Assembly (NCBI GenBank): GCA_034675505.1
Contig: JAUCDD010000011.1
Span: forward strand, 62,001 to 126,000
DNA from: Melaminivora sp034675505
Lineage (GTDB): Bacteria; Pseudomonadota; Gammaproteobacteria; Burkholderiales; Burkholderiaceae_C
Direction of reading: 5' to 3'
DNA length: 64,000 bases
Part shown: positions 26,267-35,270 of the stretch, piece by piece
Layout: every line of letters begins with the position of its first letter
Position numbering within the stretch: the stretch's first letter is position 1
Notes under the pieces: model-generated
Seen by the model: the letters and a program-made list of their open reading frames with translations, nothing else
Database searches by the model: none
Told to the model about the DNA's origin: nothing
Program-made: the position numbers and the translations under genes

Positions 26267-28014
26267 GCGCCGGCCGCAGCCTGGCCTACACCTCCAGCCC
26301 GCTGCTGGCGGCGCGCACGCCGGTCTGGCGCAGCCGCTTCATCGTGGCGCTGGTGGCGCTGGGCTTTTGCGCGCTGGCGGCGCGCGCCGCCTATGTGCAG
26401 ATCATCGGCAACGACTTCTTCCAGCGCCAGGGCGAAGTGCGCTTTGCCCGCACCCTGGAGCTGCCGGCCAACCGGGGGCGCATCCTGGACCGCAACGGCC
26501 TGATCCTGGCCTCCAGCGTGCCGGCGGCCAGCATCTGGGCCATCCCCGAGGACGTGGACACCGACAGCCCCGCAGCCCTGCCCAAGCTCAAGGAGCTGGC
26601 GCGCCTGCTGGAGATGCCCCTGCCCCAGCTGATGGCCAAGCTGTCCGACGACGACAAGACCTTCGTCTGGGTCAAGCGGCAGCTGGACTGGGAGCTGGGC
26701 CAGCAGATCGTGGCCCTGGGCATCAAGGGCATCTACAACCGCAAGGAGTACAAGCGCCAGTACCCCGAGGGCGAGTCGGCGGCGCACATCGTGGGCTTCA
26801 CCAACGTGGAGGACCATGGCCAGGAGGGCATGGAGCTGGCCTTCGACAAGGAACTCGGCGGCAAGCCGGGCTCCATGCGCGTCATCAAGGACCGGCTGGG
26901 CCGCGTGGTCGAGGGCGTGGGCGCCGACGTGCCGCCCGTCGACGGCCGCGACATGCAGCTGTCCATCGACAGCAAGGTGCAGTTCTTCGCCTACCAGAAG
27001 CTGCGCGACACCGTGGCCGAGCACAAGGCCAAGGCGGGCAGCGTGGTGGTGCTGGACGCGCACACAGGCGAGGTGCTGGCGCTGGCCAACTACCCCAGCT
27101 ACGTGCCCGACAAGCGGCGCAACCTGACCGGCGAGCAGCTGCGCAACCGGGCGCTGACCGACACCTTCGAGCCCGGCTCGACCATGAAGCCCATCACCGT
27201 CGGCCTGGCCCTCAACAGCGGCCGCGTGCGCCCGGAGACACCCATCGACACCTCGCCCGGGCGCATCACCATCACCGGCTCGACCATCAACGACACGCAC
27301 AACTACGGCCTGCTCACGGTGGAAGGCGTGGTGCAGAAGTCGAGCAACGTCGGCACCACAAAAATAGCCATGCAGATGCCGGCGCGCGAGATGTGGGAGA
27401 CCTTCTCGGCGCTGGGCTTTGGCCAGAAGCCCACGCTCGCCTTCCCCGGCGCCGTGAGCGGCCGCCTGCGCCCCTACAAGAGCTGGCGCCCCATCGAGCA
27501 GGCCACCATGAGCTACGGCTACGGCCTGTCGGCCAGCCTGTTCCAGATGGCGCGCTCCTACACCGTGTTCGCCAACGGCGGCAAGGTCATCCAGGCGACC
27601 ATGCTCAAGACCGACCAGCCCGCCGTGGGCGTGCCGGTGTTTTCCGAGCGCACCTCGACCCAGGTGCGCAAGATGCTGCAGATGGCGGCCGGCCCCGGCG
27701 GCACGGGCCAGAAGGCGCAGACCGTGGGCTATTCGGTGGGCGGCAAGTCCGGCACGGCGCGCAAGCAGGTCGGCAAGAGCTATGCCACCGGCAAGTACCG
27801 CGCCTGGTTCACCGGCCTGGCGCCGGTGGACAACCCGCGCGTCATCGTCGCCGTCATGATCGACGAGCCCAGCAATGGCGTGATCTACGGCGGCGCCGTG
27901 GCCGCGCCCGTTTTCAGCGAAGTGGTGCAGCAGACCCTGCGCCTGATGGGCGTGCAGCCCGACGTGGCGGTCAAGCCGCTGATCGTCTCCAACCCGGTGG
28001 AGGAATCGCTATGA
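26263..28014 (+). CDS. ftsI: Peptidoglycan D,D-transpeptidase FtsI (PBP3)
   Basis: Septal transpeptidase of 583 residues. Membrane anchor ~25-45, pedestal domain, then the penicillin-binding domain with nucleophile in EPGSTMKP (Ser ~306), SSN (~360) and KSGT (~494). LELPANRGRILDRNG follows the anchor as in other class B PBPs. ATG at 26263 sits in the ATGA overlap with ftsL; the open frame before it belongs to the ftsL region. Confidence 0.97.
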   Translation: MSAGRSLAYTSSPLLAARTPVWRSRFIVALVALGFCALAARAAYVQIIGNDFFQRQGEVRFARTLELPANRGRILDRNGLILASSVPAASIWAIPEDVDTDSPAALPKLKELARLLEMPLPQLMAKLSDDDKTFVWVKRQLDWELGQQIVALGIKGIYNRKEYKRQYPEGESAAHIVGFTNVEDHGQEGMELAFDKELGGKPGSMRVIKDRLGRVVEGVGADVPPVDGRDMQLSIDSKVQFFAYQKLRDTVAEHKAKAGSVVVLDAHTGEVLALANYPSYVPDKRRNLTGEQLRNRALTDTFEPGSTMKPITVGLALNSGRVRPETPIDTSPGRITITGSTINDTHNYGLLTVEGVVQKSSNVGTTKIAMQMPAREMWETFSALGFGQKPTLAFPGAVSGRLRPYKSWRPIEQATMSYGYGLSASLFQMARSYTVFANGGKVIQATMLKTDQPAVGVPVFSERTSTQVRKMLQMAAGPGGTGQKAQTVGYSVGGKSGTARKQVGKSYATGKYRAWFTGLAPVDNPRVIVAVMIDEPSNGVIYGGAVAAPVFSEVVQQTLRLMGVQPDVAVKPLIVSNPVEESL

Positions 28015-29549
28015 ACGCCGAACTGCTGCTCGGCACGCCGGCGGACGCCGCGGCCTGGCTGCGCGGGCGCGTGGGCGGCACCTTGCGCACCGACAGCCGG
28101 CAGGTGGAGCCAGGCGACGCCTTCATCGCCTGGCCGGGCGCGGCCACAGACGGGCGCGCGCACGTGCCGGACGCGCTGGCGCGCGGCGCTGCCGCCTGCC
28201 TGGTGGAGGCCGAGGGCGCGCCGGCCTTCGGCTTCGCCGGCGACTCCCGCATCGCCGCGCTGCACGGCCTCAAGGCCGCCACGGGCATGATCGCCGCCGA
28301 ATGGTTCGGCCACCCGAGCGCGCGCCTGGAAGTGCTTGCCGTGACCGGCACCAATGGCAAGACCAGCAGCGCCTGGTGGCTGGCGGAGGCCCTCAATGCG
28401 CTCTCGAAAAATGAGCTGATTCCCCATGCCGGATGCGGGCTGGTGGGCACTTTGGGTATTGGAGTGCCGCCCGACGTGGAGTCCACCGGCCTGACCACGC
28501 CCGACCCGGTGCAGCTGCAGCGCGCGTTTGCGCGGTTTGCGGCCGACGGCTGCGGCGCCTGCGCCATCGAGGCGTCCTCCATCGGCCTGGCCGAGCAGCG
28601 CCTGGCCGGCACGCGCATCCGCGTGGCGCTGTTCACCAACTTCACCCAGGACCACCTGGACTACCACGCCAGCATGGCTGCCTACTGGCAGGCCAAGAGC
28701 GTGCTGTTCGACTGGCCCGGCCTGCAGGCGGCGGTGGTCAACATCGACGACGCGCGCGGCGCCGAGCTGCACGCCAGCCTGCAGGGGCGCGCGCTGGACC
28801 TGTGGAGCGTGTCCATGCACCTGCCGGCACGCCTGCAGGCCCGGGACATCGCCGCCACCGACGCCGGCCTGGCCTTCACCGTGGCCGAGGGCGTGCACAG
28901 CGCGGCGCTGCAAACGCGCCTGGTGGGCCTGTTCAACGTCTCCAACCTGCTGGGCGTGATCGCCGGGCTGCGCGCCCTGGGCGTTTCGCTGGACGCGGCC
29001 GTGCAGGCCTGCGCGCAGCTCGACCCCGTTCCCGGCCGCATGCAGCAGCTGGGCGGCGCCGGCCAGCCGCTGGTAGCCGTGGACTACGCGCACACGCCCG
29101 ACGCCCTGGCGCAGGCACTGGCCGCGCTGGCGCCCATGGCCGCGGCCCGCGGCGGCCGGCTGTGGTGCGTGTTCGGCTGCGGCGGCAACCGCGATGCGGG
29201 CAAGCGCCCGCTGATGGGTGCAGCGGCGCAAAAGGGCGCCGACCGCGTCATCGTCACCAGCGACAACCCGCGCGGCGAAGTGCCGGCGGCCATCATCCAC
29301 CAGGTTCTGGCGGGCACCATCGCCAGCACGCAGGTCAGCGCCGAAGTGGACCGCGCCGCCGCCGTGGCCCAGGCCATCGCCCAGGCCGACGCCCGCGACG
29401 TGGTGCTGATCGCCGGCAAGGGCCACGAGGACTACCAGGAAACGGCCGGCGTGCGCCGCCCGTTCTCCGACCTGGAGCAGGCGCGCGCGGCCCTCGCGCG
29501 CCGCGCTGGCCCGGCACCCGGGGAACCGCACGGGAGGCCCGCCGCATGA
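28011..29549 (+). CDS. murE: UDP-MurNAc-L-Ala-D-Glu:meso-diaminopimelate ligase
   Basis: Cytosolic Mur ligase of 512 residues adding meso-diaminopimelate. ATP loop GTNGKTSS (~113-120), and the DNPR motif in VTSDNPRGE (~420), which marks mDAP rather than lysine specificity, agree with dapF nearby in the window. ATGA overlap with ftsI. Residues ~130-149, just after the ATP loop helix, are encoded by a dispersed 57-bp element (copy J) and do not look like family sequence. Confidence 0.96.
   Translation: MNAELLLGTPADAAAWLRGRVGGTLRTDSRQVEPGDAFIAWPGAATDGRAHVPDALARGAAACLVEAEGAPAFGFAGDSRIAALHGLKAATGMIAAEWFGHPSARLEVLAVTGTNGKTSSAWWLAEALNALSKNELIPHAGCGLVGTLGIGVPPDVESTGLTTPDPVQLQRAFARFAADGCGACAIEASSIGLAEQRLAGTRIRVALFTNFTQDHLDYHASMAAYWQAKSVLFDWPGLQAAVVNIDDARGAELHASLQGRALDLWSVSMHLPARLQARDIAATDAGLAFTVAEGVHSAALQTRLVGLFNVSNLLGVIAGLRALGVSLDAAVQACAQLDPVPGRMQQLGGAGQPLVAVDYAHTPDALAQALAALAPMAAARGGRLWCVFGCGGNRDAGKRPLMGAAAQKGADRVIVTSDNPRGEVPAAIIHQVLAGTIASTQVSAEVDRAAAVAQAIAQADARDVVLIAGKGHEDYQETAGVRRPFSDLEQARAALARRAGPAPGEPHGRPAA
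28400..28456 (-). repeat. 57-bp dispersed element, copy J, inside murE
   Basis: Minus orientation. The 17-bp unit (plus GCTCTCGAAAAATGAGC, 28400-28416), 18 bp, GCGGG at 28435-28439, 17 bp ending in CACTTTGGG. The spacing matches other copies exactly, although the core has one change. AT-rich compared with surrounding murE. 57 bp equals 19 codons, so the frame is kept. Confidence 0.7.
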
Positions 29550-30976
29550 GCCCCGCCGCCGCCCCGCACATGACCCTGGCCCAGGCGCACGCGCTGATCA
29601 GCGCGCGCCTGCCCGGCGCACGCCTGGTGGGGGCCGGCAGCACGCCGCTGGCGCGCGTGCACACCGATACGCGCACGCTGGGCCCGGGCGACCTGTTCGT
29701 CGCGCTGGTGGGCGAGCGCTTCGACGCGCACGACTTCCTGGCGCAGGCGCGCGGCGCCGGTGCTTCGGCGGCGCTGGCGCAGCGCGGCCTGGCAGCGGCC
29801 GGCCTGCCCGGCATCGAGGTGCCCGACACGCTGACCGCGCTCGGCGCCCTGGGCGCCGGCTGGCGCGCGCAGTTCGCGCTGCCGCTGGTCGCCGTCACCG
29901 GCAGCAACGGCAAGACCACCGTGACGCAGATGGTCGCCGCCGTGCTGCAGGCCTGGCTGGGCGAGGCCATGCTGGCCACGCGCGGCAATTTCAACAACGA
30001 GATCGGCGTGCCGCTGACGCTGCTGCGCCTGCAGGCCGGGCAGCGCGCGGCGGTGGTCGAGCTGGGCATGAACCACCCCGGGGAGATCGCCCGGCTGGCC
30101 GCGCTGGCGCAGCCCACGGTGGCGCTGGTCAACAACGCCCAGCGCGAGCACCTGGAGTTCATGCACACGGTGCAGGCCGTGGCGCGCGAGAACGGCAGCG
30201 TGCTGGCGGCGCTGCCGGCCGATGGCGTGGCGGTGTTCCCGGCGGATGATGCTTTTACGCCGCTGTGGCGCGGGCTGGCCGCAGGGCGGCGGTGCCTGAC
30301 GTTTGCTGGCGGGGCTGGCCCCTCGCCCGCCACACCCGCCGACATCACCTGCCCCGCCGCCCACTGGCAGGCCGGCGCCTGGCACGTGCGCATCGACACC
30401 CCGCAAGGCGGCTTCGACACCCGCCTGCACATCGCCGGCCGGCACAACGTCGCCAACGCCCTGGCCGCCACGGCCTGCGCGCTGGCCGCCGGTGCGCCGC
30501 TGGCGGCCATCGCGCGCGGCCTGCAGGACTTCCGCCCGGTGAGCGGCCGCTCGCGCGCCTTTGCACTGCAGGCGGGCGGGCGCGCAATCACCGTGGTGGA
30601 CGACAGCTACAACGCCAACCCCGATTCGGTGCACGCGGCGATCCGGGTGCTGGCCGAGCTGCCCGGCCCGCGCCTGCTGGTGCTGGGCGACATGGGCGAG
30701 GTCGGCGGGCAGGGAGCGCAGCTGCACGCCGAGGCCGGCGCGCTGGCGCGCGAGGCGGGCATCGAGCACCTGTATGCGCTGGGGGCCCTGAGCGCCCATG
30801 CAGTGCGGGCCTGCGGCGCGCGCGCCCGGCATTTCGACGACATGGCAGCGCTCACGGCGGCGCTGCGCGAGGCGCTGCCGCAGGTGGGCAGCGTGCTGGT
30901 GAAAGGTTCACGGTTCATGAAGATGGAGCAGGCGGTGCGGGCGATCCAGGACGCGGGGGTGGCGGCATGCTGCTGA
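29546..30976 (+). CDS. murF: UDP-MurNAc-tripeptide:D-Ala-D-Ala ligase
   Basis: Mur ligase of 476 residues, adding D-Ala-D-Ala (made by Ddl, encoded downstream). N-terminal MurF domain with HTDTRTLGPGDLFVALVGERFDAH, ATP loop VTGSNGKTTVTQM (~113-125), NNEIGVPLTLL, and VVDDSYNANPDSVHAAI (~350) are typical. ATGA overlap with murE; its end overlaps mraY by 10 bp. Confidence 0.96.
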   Translation: MSPAAAPHMTLAQAHALISARLPGARLVGAGSTPLARVHTDTRTLGPGDLFVALVGERFDAHDFLAQARGAGASAALAQRGLAAAGLPGIEVPDTLTALGALGAGWRAQFALPLVAVTGSNGKTTVTQMVAAVLQAWLGEAMLATRGNFNNEIGVPLTLLRLQAGQRAAVVELGMNHPGEIARLAALAQPTVALVNNAQREHLEFMHTVQAVARENGSVLAALPADGVAVFPADDAFTPLWRGLAAGRRCLTFAGGAGPSPATPADITCPAAHWQAGAWHVRIDTPQGGFDTRLHIAGRHNVANALAATACALAAGAPLAAIARGLQDFRPVSGRSRAFALQAGGRAITVVDDSYNANPDSVHAAIRVLAELPGPRLLVLGDMGEVGGQGAQLHAEAGALAREAGIEHLYALGALSAHAVRACGARARHFDDMAALTAALREALPQVGSVLVKGSRFMKMEQAVRAIQDAGVAACC

Positions 30977-32145
30977 TGCTCACGCAATGGCTGCAGGGCC
31001 TGTCGCCGGAATTGGGTTTCCTGCGCGTATTCCAGTACCTCACGCTGCGCGCGGTGATGGCGGCAATGACGGCGCTACTGATCGGCCTGGTGGCCGGCCC
31101 GCGCGTGATCCGCGTGCTGGCAGCGCTCAAGATCGGCCAGCCGGTGCGCAGCTACGCCATGCAGTCGCACCTGGCCAAGAACGGCACGCCCACCATGGGC
31201 GGCGTGCTGATCCTGCTGGCGATCGGGGTCTCCACGCTGCTGTGGTTCGACCTGTCCAACCGCTTCGTCTGGATCGTGCTGGCAGTGACGCTGGGTTTCG
31301 GTGCGATCGGCTGGGTGGACGACTGGCGCAAGGTGGTGCGCAAGGACCCCGAGGGCATGCGCTCGCGCGAGAAATATTTCTGGCAGTCGGTCATCGGCCT
31401 GCTGGCCGCGCTGTACCTGGTGTTCTCGATCTCCGAGAGCTCCAACGCCCGCGTGTTCGAGCTGTTCGTGACCTGGGCGCAGTCGGGGTTCTCGCTCGAC
31501 CTGCCGCCCAAGGCCGGGCTGCTGCTGCCGTTCTTCAAGGAGGTCAGCTACCCGCTGGGCGTGCTGGGCTTCGTCATCCTGACCTACCTGGTCATCGTGG
31601 GCTCCAGCAATGCCGTCAACCTGACCGACGGCCTGGACGGGCTGGCCATCATGCCGGTCATCATGGTCGGCTCGGCGCTGGGCATTTTTGCCTACGTCAC
31701 GGGCAGCGCCAGCTTTTCCAAGTACCTGCTGTTCCCGCACATCCCCGGCGCCGGCGAGCTGCTGATCTTCTGCGCCGCCATGGCCGGCGCGGGGCTGGCC
31801 TTCCTGTGGTTCAACACGCATCCGGCGCAGGTCTTCATGGGCGACGTGGGGGCGCTGGCGCTGGGCGCGGCGCTGGGCACCATCGCCGTCATCGTGCGCC
31901 AGGAGGTGGTGCTGGCCATCATGGGCGGCATCTTCGTGGTCGAGGCGCTGTCGGTGATGGCCCAGGTGCTGTGGTTCAAGTACACCCGGCGCCGCTACGG
32001 CGAGGGCCGGCGCCTGCTCAAGATGGCGCCGCTGCACCACCACTTCGAGAAAAGCGGCTGGAAGGAGACGCAGGTCGTCGTGCGCTTCTGGATCATCACC
32101 ATGCTGCTGTGCCTGATCGGCCTGTCCACGCTGAAGCTGCGATGA
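30967..32145 (+). CDS. mraY: Phospho-MurNAc-pentapeptide transferase
   Basis: Polytopic membrane enzyme of 392 residues that makes lipid I from UDP-MurNAc-pentapeptide and undecaprenyl phosphate. About ten membrane helices. Catalytic landmarks: GWVDDWRK (~115-122), NLTDGLDGLA (~218-227) and MAPLHHHFEKSGW (~352-364). ATG at 30967 overlaps the end of murF by 10 bp. Confidence 0.97.
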   Translation: MLLMLTQWLQGLSPELGFLRVFQYLTLRAVMAAMTALLIGLVAGPRVIRVLAALKIGQPVRSYAMQSHLAKNGTPTMGGVLILLAIGVSTLLWFDLSNRFVWIVLAVTLGFGAIGWVDDWRKVVRKDPEGMRSREKYFWQSVIGLLAALYLVFSISESSNARVFELFVTWAQSGFSLDLPPKAGLLLPFFKEVSYPLGVLGFVILTYLVIVGSSNAVNLTDGLDGLAIMPVIMVGSALGIFAYVTGSASFSKYLLFPHIPGAGELLIFCAAMAGAGLAFLWFNTHPAQVFMGDVGALALGAALGTIAVIVRQEVVLAIMGGIFVVEALSVMAQVLWFKYTRRRYGEGRRLLKMAPLHHHFEKSGWKETQVVVRFWIITMLLCLIGLSTLKLR

Positions 32146-33911
32146 GCATGGAGCCGCACGCCACCCCCCCCGGCGACGCCGCGCCCCCCGAGGCGCCGGC
32201 GCTGAACGCCGCCGCCGAGGCCGCGCAGTTCGTCGCCCGCATGTTCGCCGAGGTGCAGCAGGGCGACGCCGGCGCGGCGCCTGCCGCTGCCCAGGGCGCG
32301 GCCGGGCCTGCGCAGCCCGCTGCTGCTGCGGCCGCCGCCGCCGCCGACGAGCCCCTGTTGGCGCCGGCGCAGGCGCTGCATGGCACCATGGACGGCCAGC
32401 AGGTGCTGGTGCTGGGGCTGGGCGCGTCCGGCCTGGCCATGGCGCGGTGGTGCGCACGCTGCGGCGCCCAGGTGACGGTGGCCGACACGCGCGCGCAGCC
32501 GCCGCAGCTGGCCGCGCTGCGCGAGCAGCTGCCCCAGGCCCGCTTCGTGGCCGGGCCCTTCGATGCCGCCCTGGTCGAGCAGGCCCCGGTGCATGCCGTG
32601 TACCGCTCGCCCGGCCTGTCGCCCGCCGATATTGCTCCGGTATTGATAGCTGCACGCCGCCTGTCCGTGCCGGCAGAGGGCGAAATCGACCTGTTTTCCC
32701 GGGCGCTGGAGCGTTTGCGCGAGGCCAGCGGCTACGCGCCCGCAGTGCTGGCCATCACGGGCACCAACGGCAAGACGACCGTGACCTCGCTGACCGGCCA
32801 GCTGCTGGCGCATGCCGGCCTGGACGTGGCCGTGGCCGGCAACATCGGGCCCACGCTGCTCGATACCCTGGCCGCGCGCCTGGACCGCGGCGCGCTGGCG
32901 CAGGCCTGGGTGCTGGAGCTGTCCAGCTTCCAGCTGGACGGCTGCACGCGCTTCGAGCCCACCGCAGCCGTGGTGCTCAACCTGACGCAGGACCACCTGG
33001 ACTGGCATGGCGACCTGCAGGCCTACGGCGCGGCCAAGGCGCGCATCTTCGGCCGGCAGGGGCTGATGGTGCTCAACCGCGAGGATGCGGCGGTCATGGC
33101 CATGCTGCCCGAACCCGTGCGCGTGAAGTTGCAGCGGCCCCAGCAACGCGCCCACCTCACCTTTGGCGCCGACATGCCCCGCCGCCCGGGCGACTTCGGC
33201 ATCGAGGTGGTGGCCGGCATGGCCTGGCTGGTGCGCGCGCACGAGGCCGACGAGACCGAACGCCGCGCCCGGACGGCGCGCCCGGGCGAGGGCGAGCTGC
33301 ACATCCAGCGCCTGATGCCCGAAGGCGCGCTGCGCATCCGGGGCCGGCACAACGCCACCAATGCGCTGGCCGCCCTGGCGCTGGCCCAGGCGGCCGGCTG
33401 TGCGCTGGGCCCGCTGCTGTACGCCCTGCGCCAGTACCGGGGCGAGCCGCACCGCGTCGAGCCCGTGGCGATCGTGCAGGAGGTGGAGTATTTCGACGAC
33501 AGCAAGGGCACCAACGTCGGCGCCACCGTGGCCGCGCTCAATGGCCTGGGGGCCGAGCGGCGCCTGCTGGTCATCCTGGGCGGCGACGGCAAGGGCCAGG
33601 ACTTCGCGCCGCTGGCCGCGCCCGTGGCGCGGCATGCGCGCGCCGCGCTGCTGATCGGGCGCGATGCGCCGCAGATCCGCGCAGCCCTGCAGGGCTGCGG
33701 CGTGCCGCTGCTGGACGCAGCCACGCTGGACGACGCCGTGCGCCAGGCGGCCGCGCGCGCCCATGCCGGCGATGCCGTGCTGCTGTCGCCGGCCTGCGCC
33801 AGCTGGGACATGTTCGATGGCTACGAGCACCGCGCCCGGGTGTTCGCCCAGGCCGTGCAGGCCCTGGCCGAGGACGCGGGCCAGCCCTTCACCCCGGCGG
33901 GGGCGGCATGA
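32142..33911 (+). CDS. murD: UDP-MurNAc-L-alanine:D-glutamate ligase with N-terminal extension
   Basis: Mur ligase of 589 residues, against about 440-500 in most bacteria. Residues 1-83 form a Pro/Ala-rich extension with a run of nine alanines before the true start-like MDGQQVLVLGLGASGLAMARW. ATP loop ITGTNGKTTVTSL at ~206-218. The extension could be an artefact of start choice, but the ATGA overlap with mraY supports translation from 32142; an in-frame ATG at 32388 is the alternative. Residues ~165-183 come from a dispersed element (copy I). Confidence 0.93.
   Translation: MSMEPHATPPGDAAPPEAPALNAAAEAAQFVARMFAEVQQGDAGAAPAAAQGAAGPAQPAAAAAAAAADEPLLAPAQALHGTMDGQQVLVLGLGASGLAMARWCARCGAQVTVADTRAQPPQLAALREQLPQARFVAGPFDAALVEQAPVHAVYRSPGLSPADIAPVLIAARRLSVPAEGEIDLFSRALERLREASGYAPAVLAITGTNGKTTVTSLTGQLLAHAGLDVAVAGNIGPTLLDTLAARLDRGALAQAWVLELSSFQLDGCTRFEPTAAVVLNLTQDHLDWHGDLQAYGAAKARIFGRQGLMVLNREDAAVMAMLPEPVRVKLQRPQQRAHLTFGADMPRRPGDFGIEVVAGMAWLVRAHEADETERRARTARPGEGELHIQRLMPEGALRIRGRHNATNALAALALAQAAGCALGPLLYALRQYRGEPHRVEPVAIVQEVEYFDDSKGTNVGATVAALNGLGAERRLLVILGGDGKGQDFAPLAAPVARHARAALLIGRDAPQIRAALQGCGVPLLDAATLDDAVRQAAARAHAGDAVLLSPACASWDMFDGYEHRARVFAQAVQALAEDAGQPFTPAGAA
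32634..32690 (-). repeat. 57-bp dispersed element, copy I, inside murD
   Basis: Minus orientation. The 17-bp unit (plus GCTCCGGTATTGATAGC, 32634-32650), 18 bp, GCCGG at 32669-32673, 17 bp ending in AAATCGAC. Exact family spacing. In frame as 19 codons, covering a stretch that aligns to a family-conserved region, so it may have been adapted. Confidence 0.7.
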
Positions 33912-35188
33912 CGGCAGCCGCTACTGCCACCGCACCGGGATGGCTCGCGCGGCTGCGCGGGCGGCTCGGCGGGCGCGAGCCCGACGCGGTCGATGCGCTG
34001 CCGGTGCGCGTGGGCGGCACGGAATACCGGCGCACCGCCGCGACGCCGGCGCGCGTGCTGGGGTTCGACCAGGCGCTGCTGTGGGTGGTGGTGCTGCTGC
34101 TGGCCTTCAGCGTGGTCATGGTCTATTCGGCCTCCATCGCCATGCCGGACAACCCGCGCTTTGGCGCCATCGCGCCCACGCATTTCGTGGTGCGCCACAC
34201 GCTGGCCATCGGCATCGGCTTCGTCGGTGCGCTGCTGGCCTTCCAGATCTCCATGAACACCTGGGAGCGCCTGGCGCCCTGGCTGTTCGTCGTCTCGCTG
34301 CTGCTCCTGATCGCGGTGCTGATCCCGCACGTCGGCACCGTGGTCAACGGCGCGCGGCGCTGGCTCAGCCTGGGGCTGATGAACTTCCAGCCCTCGGAGC
34401 TGGCCAAGTTCGCGGTGCTGGTCTATGCCGCCGACTACATGGTGCGCAAGATGGAGGTCAAGGAGCGGTTCTTCCGCGCCGTGCTGCCCATGGCCGTGGC
34501 CGTGGCCGTGGTCGGGGCGCTGCTGCTGGCCGAGCCGGATATGGGCGCGTTCATGGTGATCGCCGTGATCGCCATGGGCATCCTGTTCCTGGGCGGGGTG
34601 AATGCGCGCATGTTCTTCCTGATCGCGCTGATCCTGGTGCTGGCCTTTGCCGCCATGGTGTGGCTGTCGCCCTGGCGGCGCGAGCGCATCTTCGCCTACC
34701 TGGACCCGTTCTCCGAGGCGCACGCGCTGGGCAAGGGCTACCAGCTGTCGCACGCGCTGATCGCCATCGGGCGCGGCCAGCTGCTGGGCGTGGGCCTGGG
34801 CGGCAGCGTGGAAAAGCTGCACTGGCTGCCCGAGGCGCACACCGACTTCCTGCTGGCCGTGATCGGCGAGGAATTCGGCCTGGTGGGCGTGCTGGTGCTG
34901 ATCGTGGCCTTCCTGTGGCTCACGCGCCGCATCATGCAGATCGGCCGCCAGGCGATCGCCCTGGACCGGGTGTTCTCCGGCCTGGTGGCGCAGGGCGTGG
35001 CCATCTGGATGGGCTTCCAGGCCTTCATCAACATGGGCGTCAACCTGGGCGCGCTGCCCACCAAGGGGCTGACGCTGCCGTTCATGAGTTTCGGCGGCTC
35101 GGCCATCCTGATGAACCTCGTGGCCATCGCGGTCGTGCTGCGCGTCGATTATGAAAACAAGCTCCTCATGCGCGGAGGCCGCGCATGA
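33908..35188 (+). CDS. ftsW: Septal peptidoglycan glycosyltransferase FtsW
   Basis: SEDS-family polymerase of 426 residues with about ten membrane helices, acting with FtsI at the septum. LLLAFSVVMVYSAS in the first helix, FQPSELAKFAVLVYAADYM, GVGLGGSVEKLHWLPEAHTDF (the catalytic-loop region) and MSFGGSAILMNLVAIAVVLRVDYE are diagnostic. ATGA overlap with murD. Cytoplasmic N-terminal tail of about 50 residues. The last codons lie in the left arm of a strong hairpin. Confidence 0.95.
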   Translation: MTAAATATAPGWLARLRGRLGGREPDAVDALPVRVGGTEYRRTAATPARVLGFDQALLWVVVLLLAFSVVMVYSASIAMPDNPRFGAIAPTHFVVRHTLAIGIGFVGALLAFQISMNTWERLAPWLFVVSLLLLIAVLIPHVGTVVNGARRWLSLGLMNFQPSELAKFAVLVYAADYMVRKMEVKERFFRAVLPMAVAVAVVGALLLAEPDMGAFMVIAVIAMGILFLGGVNARMFFLIALILVLAFAAMVWLSPWRRERIFAYLDPFSEAHALGKGYQLSHALIAIGRGQLLGVGLGGSVEKLHWLPEAHTDFLLAVIGEEFGLVGVLVLIVAFLWLTRRIMQIGRQAIALDRVFSGLVAQGVAIWMGFQAFINMGVNLGALPTKGLTLPFMSFGGSAILMNLVAIAVVLRVDYENKLLMRGGRA

Positions 35189-35200
35189 GGGGCTTGTTTC
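35153..35200 (+). promoter_or_regulatory. Long hairpin spanning the ftsW stop
   Basis: Left arm 35153-35175 (GAAAACAAGCTCCTCATGCGCGG) is split here as GAAAACAAGC and TCCTCATGCGCGG; the right arm 35179-35200 is its complement apart from one extra A and one G-U pair. The loop is only 3 nt. The ftsW stop (35186-35188) lies in the right arm. It is followed by GCTTGTTTC but not a T run, so it is more likely an mRNA stability or attenuation element than a full terminator. Confidence 0.75.
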
Positions 35201-35270
35201 ACCAAAACAAGCTTCGGCTGTGCGTCAGCACAGGCCAGCGCGCAGCGCTGATGCGCGGAGGCCGCGCGTG
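35168..35270 (+). repeat. Direct repeat flanking the ftsW-murG gap
   Basis: ATGCGCGGAGGCCGCGC occurs at 35168-35184 and again at 35251-35267, 83 bp apart. The first copy ends ftsW (followed by ATGA), the second carries the murG Shine-Dalgarno GGAGG and runs into its GTG start. The gap between also contains a small hairpin TGTGC-GTCA-GCACA. Confidence 0.85.

Noticed and set aside
27355..27395. CAAAAATAGCC followed by GCCGGCG in ftsI, considered as an element copy
   Set aside because: The spacing is wrong and no GCTA...TAGC unit follows; the encoded SSNVGTTKIAMQ is conserved in FtsI.
26367..29549. A 1060-residue open frame on the plus strand through ftsI and murE
   Set aside because: Only the part from 28011 is coding (murE). 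The rest is an out-of-frame shadow of ftsI, which is common in 70% GC DNA.
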